A DNA stretch of 9,119 bases. Source: an uncultured Oscillospiraceae bacterium (GTDB taxonomy: Bacteria; Bacillota; Clostridia; Oscillospirales; Acutalibacteraceae). The stretch lies in the NCBI GenBank assembly GCA_900549675.1, contig URPG01000068.1, forward strand, positions 1 to 9,119. The letters are read 5' to 3'. A program made the translations under genes and the position numbers. Under the pieces are notes generated by a model. The model did not search any database and was not told the DNA's origin. It saw only the letters and a list, made by a program, of their open reading frames with translations. Below are positions 7,081-9,119 of this stretch, one piece after another. Every line of letters starts with the position of its first letter. Within the stretch, counting starts at the first letter, position 1.

Positions 7081-8840
7081 ACTGTTCCTCCTTGCACGGC
7101 CGCCAATTTTTCATCAATTTCTTTTATATAGTTATCAAACAATTCGAGGCGGTCATTGGGAATATCGTATTTCATCTTTACAATTTTTTCAAATAAACCT
7201 GTTTCTGTTACGACGGAAATGGGTCTGCCCTGTGCAATGATTTGAGCGGCTTTTTGTTCTAAATGAAGAATCACCTGCATCATTTTCTTTTGCTTTTCCA
7301 GTGAAACATAAGAATCTTCTTGGTGGAAAGCATTTTGCTGTAAGAAACCGACTCGAATCGCTCTGGCTGTTTCCAACGTCAGTTTTTGGTCGTCAGGTAA
7401 AACATCCGCACCAATCAGACGCACAATTTCCATAAGTTTATTTTCTTCTTGCAAAACGGAGGCTATTTTATGACGATATTTCAAAAATTCCGAACCCAAA
7501 TGCTCTTTATACCAAGCATCTAAATCCTGCTGATATTCGCTATAGCTGTCAATCCAGTTAATGGCAGGATAATGTCTTGCATAAGCCAATGATTTATCCA
7601 GTGCCCAAAAACAGCGGGTAAATCGTTTGGTATTCTGTGTGACAGGCTCTGAAAAGTCATTGCCTGCCGGTGAAACTGCGCCGATAATGGAAATGGAACC
7701 TTCACCGCCGCTCAAGGTTTTGGCAAATCCCGCACGTTCATAGAATTCTGCCAAACGGCTTGGCAGGTAAGCGGGAAAGCCCTCTTCAGCGGGCATCTCT
7801 TCCAACCGTCCGCTGATTTCACGCAGTGCCTCTGCCCAACGCGAGGTGGAGTCTGCCATAACGGCAACATGATAGCCCATATCACGATAATATTCGGCCA
7901 AGGTAATCCCTGTATAGATTGAAGCTTCACGGGCGGCCACAGGCATATTACTGGTATTGGCAATCAATACGGTTCTGTCGGTCATAGGACGACCGCTCTT
8001 GGGGTCAATCAGTGCACTGAATTCTTCCAGAACCTGACTCATTTCATTGCCTCGTTCTCCGCAGCCGACGTAAATAATCAAATCGGCGTCACACCATTTG
8101 GCAAGCTGATGCTGTGTCATGGTTTTGCCGGCTCCAAATCCACCGGGAATCGCTGCTGCACCACCTTTGGCAATCGGAAACAGTGTATCGATAACACGCT
8201 GGCCGGTAATCAGCGGAATGGTACTTTCCATTTTTTTCTGCACCGGCCGGGGCATACGAATCGGCCAATTGTGATACAACTGAATCTCTTTATTTTCGCC
8301 GTCCTCTGTTTCAATGGTCATGACGGATTCTTTTAGTGTATACTTACCATTTTCTTTTACGCTGACAACCTTACCGCTAAGATTCGGTGCAAGCATAAAA
8401 CGGTGTTCAATTGCGGGCGTTTCAGGGCAGACTGCGAAAATGTCGCCTGCCTTCAACTCATCGCCAACAGAAACCTTAAACGTCACATCCCATTCTCTGT
8501 CTAAATCCAAAGAAGAAACATGACTGCCTTTGGTGATGAAAGCGCCGCCGGATTTTTCCAACTCTTTTAGGGGTCTTTCAATCCCGTCGAAAATATTATT
8601 TAAAATGCCGGGTCCCAGCATCAGCGTCATCAGACTGCCGGTACCCTCAACCGGTTCGCCGGGTTTCAGTCCTGTGGTTTCTTCATAGCACTGAATGGTG
8701 GTCAGTTCATCACTAATATGAATAACTTCACCAATCAGGCGCTTTTCGCCGATATAGACCATCTCCATCATCGAAAAGCTTTTTGTTCCACGCACTGTCA
8801 CAACCGGACCGTTGATTCCAAAAACTACATTATTTCTCAT
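7077..8840 (-). CDS. atpA: V/A-type ATP synthase catalytic subunit A
   Basis: Subunit A hydrolyses or synthesises ATP in the A3B3 head, coupled to H+ or Na+ flow through the membrane sector. From the chosen start the product has 587 residues. The beta-barrel domain opens with GINGPVVTV. The insertion typical of V-type A subunits (bulge domain) follows at about 116-190. Walker A is GGFGAGKT (233-240), the catalytic glutamate is in GER (Glu262), and the Walker B region is [17 protein letters not shown] (325-341). The motif [22 protein letters not shown] (350-371) and a C-terminal helical domain follow. The start is ATG at 8840: GAGGG (8850-8846) lies 5 bases upstream and the N-terminus then matches relatives. 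The in-frame GTG at 8855 has no ribosome binding site and would overlap the upstream stop. The ring subunit that decides H+ versus Na+ is outside the window. Confidence 0.97.
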   Translation of the reverse strand: MRNNVVFGINGPVVTVRGTKSFSMMEMVYIGEKRLIGEVIHISDELTTIQCYEETTGLKPGEPVEGTGSLMTLMLGPGILNNIFDGIERPLKELEKSGGAFITKGSHVSSLDLDREWDVTFKVSVGDELKAGDIFAVCPETPAIEHRFMLAPNLSGKVVSVKENGKYTLKESVMTIETEDGENKEIQLYHNWPIRMPRPVQKKMESTIPLITGQRVIDTLFPIAKGGAAAIPGGFGAGKTMTQHQLAKWCDADLIIYVGCGERGNEMSQVLEEFSALIDPKSGRPMTDRTVLIANTSNMPVAAREASIYTGITLAEYYRDMGYHVAVMADSTSRWAEALREISGRLEEMPAEEGFPAYLPSRLAEFYERAGFAKTLSGGEGSISIIGAVSPAGNDFSEPVTQNTKRFTRCFWALDKSLAYARHYPAINWIDSYSEYQQDLDAWYKEHLGSEFLKYRHKIASVLQEENKLMEIVRLIGADVLPDDQKLTLETARAIRVGFLQQNAFHQEDSYVSLEKQKKMMQVILHLEQKAAQIIAQGRPISVVTETGLFEKIVKMKYDIPNDRLELFDNYIKEIDEKLAAVQGGTV

Positions 8841-8845
8841 GTTTT

Positions 8846-8850
8846 CCCTC
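8846..8850 (-). promoter_or_regulatory. Ribosome binding site that sets the atpA start
   Basis: GAGGG on the minus strand, within AAGAGGGAA, is followed by AAAAC and the ATG at 8840. It lies directly after the stop codon of the upstream stalk gene and supports the internal ATG over the GTG at 8855. Confidence 0.75.
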
Positions 8851-8851
8851 T

Positions 8852-9119
8852 TCACACTACCGATAGGCCAGATTGTATTTCAAACCACTCTTCTTGATCT
8901 TTCAACAAAGAATCCAGGCTTTGGTCAACCATTTTTCCCAAGCTGTCACTTTTAACGCGAAGACCTCCGATATGAATGTTAGCATCAATCTGAAAAGTAC
9001 AGGGTTTACCAAAACTTTCACGAATGGCAGGTTGAAAACCCTCATCCGCTTTTCTCATGACAAACACAACATCGTCCGTTTGAAATAAGCTTTTTACTTT
9101 CTCAACTTGTTTCAGCAAA
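8852..9119 (-). CDS. atpE: Probable V/A-type ATP synthase subunit E, C-terminal part (cut by window end)
   Basis: Only the last 89 codons are visible; the beginning lies past the window edge. The fragment reads as a mixed alpha/beta domain with FGKPCTFQIDANIHIGGLRV and then DSLGKMVDQSLDSLLKDQ. This resembles the C-terminal domain of V-type subunit E, where a GG-containing beta strand is followed by a short charged loop and a helix that closes the protein. Subunit E forms the peripheral stalk that holds the A3B3 head still. The position 11 bases before atpA supports an ATP synthase subunit. The familiar order in Firmicutes places subunit F directly before A; the sequence does not look like F to me, but a divergent F or a lineage-specific subunit cannot be excluded. 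Confidence 0.65.
   Translation of the reverse strand, partial: LLKQVEKVKSLFQTDDVVFVMRKADEGFQPAIRESFGKPCTFQIDANIHIGGLRVKSDSLGKMVDQSLDSLLKDQEEWFEIQSGLSVV

Noticed and set aside
1..9119. CRISPR array, insertion sequence, tRNA or defence cassette
   Set aside because: I found no regularly spaced repeats, no transposase or recombinase frame, no tRNA-like cloverleaf and no defence-type gene; the window is filled by housekeeping genes.

Overview
The window looks like ordinary chromosome of a low-G+C, anaerobic Firmicute (Clostridia-like). The grounds are a bacterial V/A-type ATP synthase operon, a long type-2 isoleucyl-tRNA synthetase behind a T-box leader, strong AGGAGG-type ribosome binding sites, AT-rich intergenic regions with classic U-tract terminators, and a cardiolipin synthase of the Gram-positive type. 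Species cannot be named from sequence alone. Every supported gene lies on the minus strand, so the transcription order runs from position 9119 down to 1.

Region 9119-4981 is the distal part of a V/A-type ATP synthase operon: the end of a subunit E-like stalk gene (cut by the window edge), catalytic subunit A, non-catalytic subunit B and central-stalk subunit D. Gaps are very short and A and B share an ATGA overlap, so the genes are probably co-translated. Two of these genes have longer in-frame extensions, but ribosome binding sites and family N-termini place the true starts inside them: ATG at 8840 for A, TTG at 5607 for D. Signal peptidase I (4916-4335) follows 64 bases after D. No terminator is visible in that gap, and a good one follows it (4283-4315), so lepB may be the last gene of the ATP synthase transcript, although it may also have its own promoter.

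Region 4334-3799 is non-coding and regulatory. In transcription order it holds the lepB terminator, about 95 bases with no recognised function, a second hairpin, a near-consensus sigma-A promoter with a palindrome between its -35 and -10 boxes, and a T-box leader. The leader has a readable Stem I, an ATC (isoleucine) specifier, the T-box core and a U-tract terminator. It controls ileS (3798-676), which encodes a 1040-residue IleRS. A perfect 17-bp inverted repeat (615-631/644-660) separates ileS from cls, whose first 194 residues (three membrane segments and the start of the first phospholipase-D domain) fill 582-1.

The genes are housekeeping: ion-coupled ATP synthesis or hydrolysis at the membrane, secreted-protein maturation, tRNA charging under amino-acid control, and membrane phospholipid synthesis. 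I see no mobile element, CRISPR array, tRNA, rRNA or defence system. I do not think the window contains a new biological system; the second-look items are mostly regulatory structures and start-site corrections.
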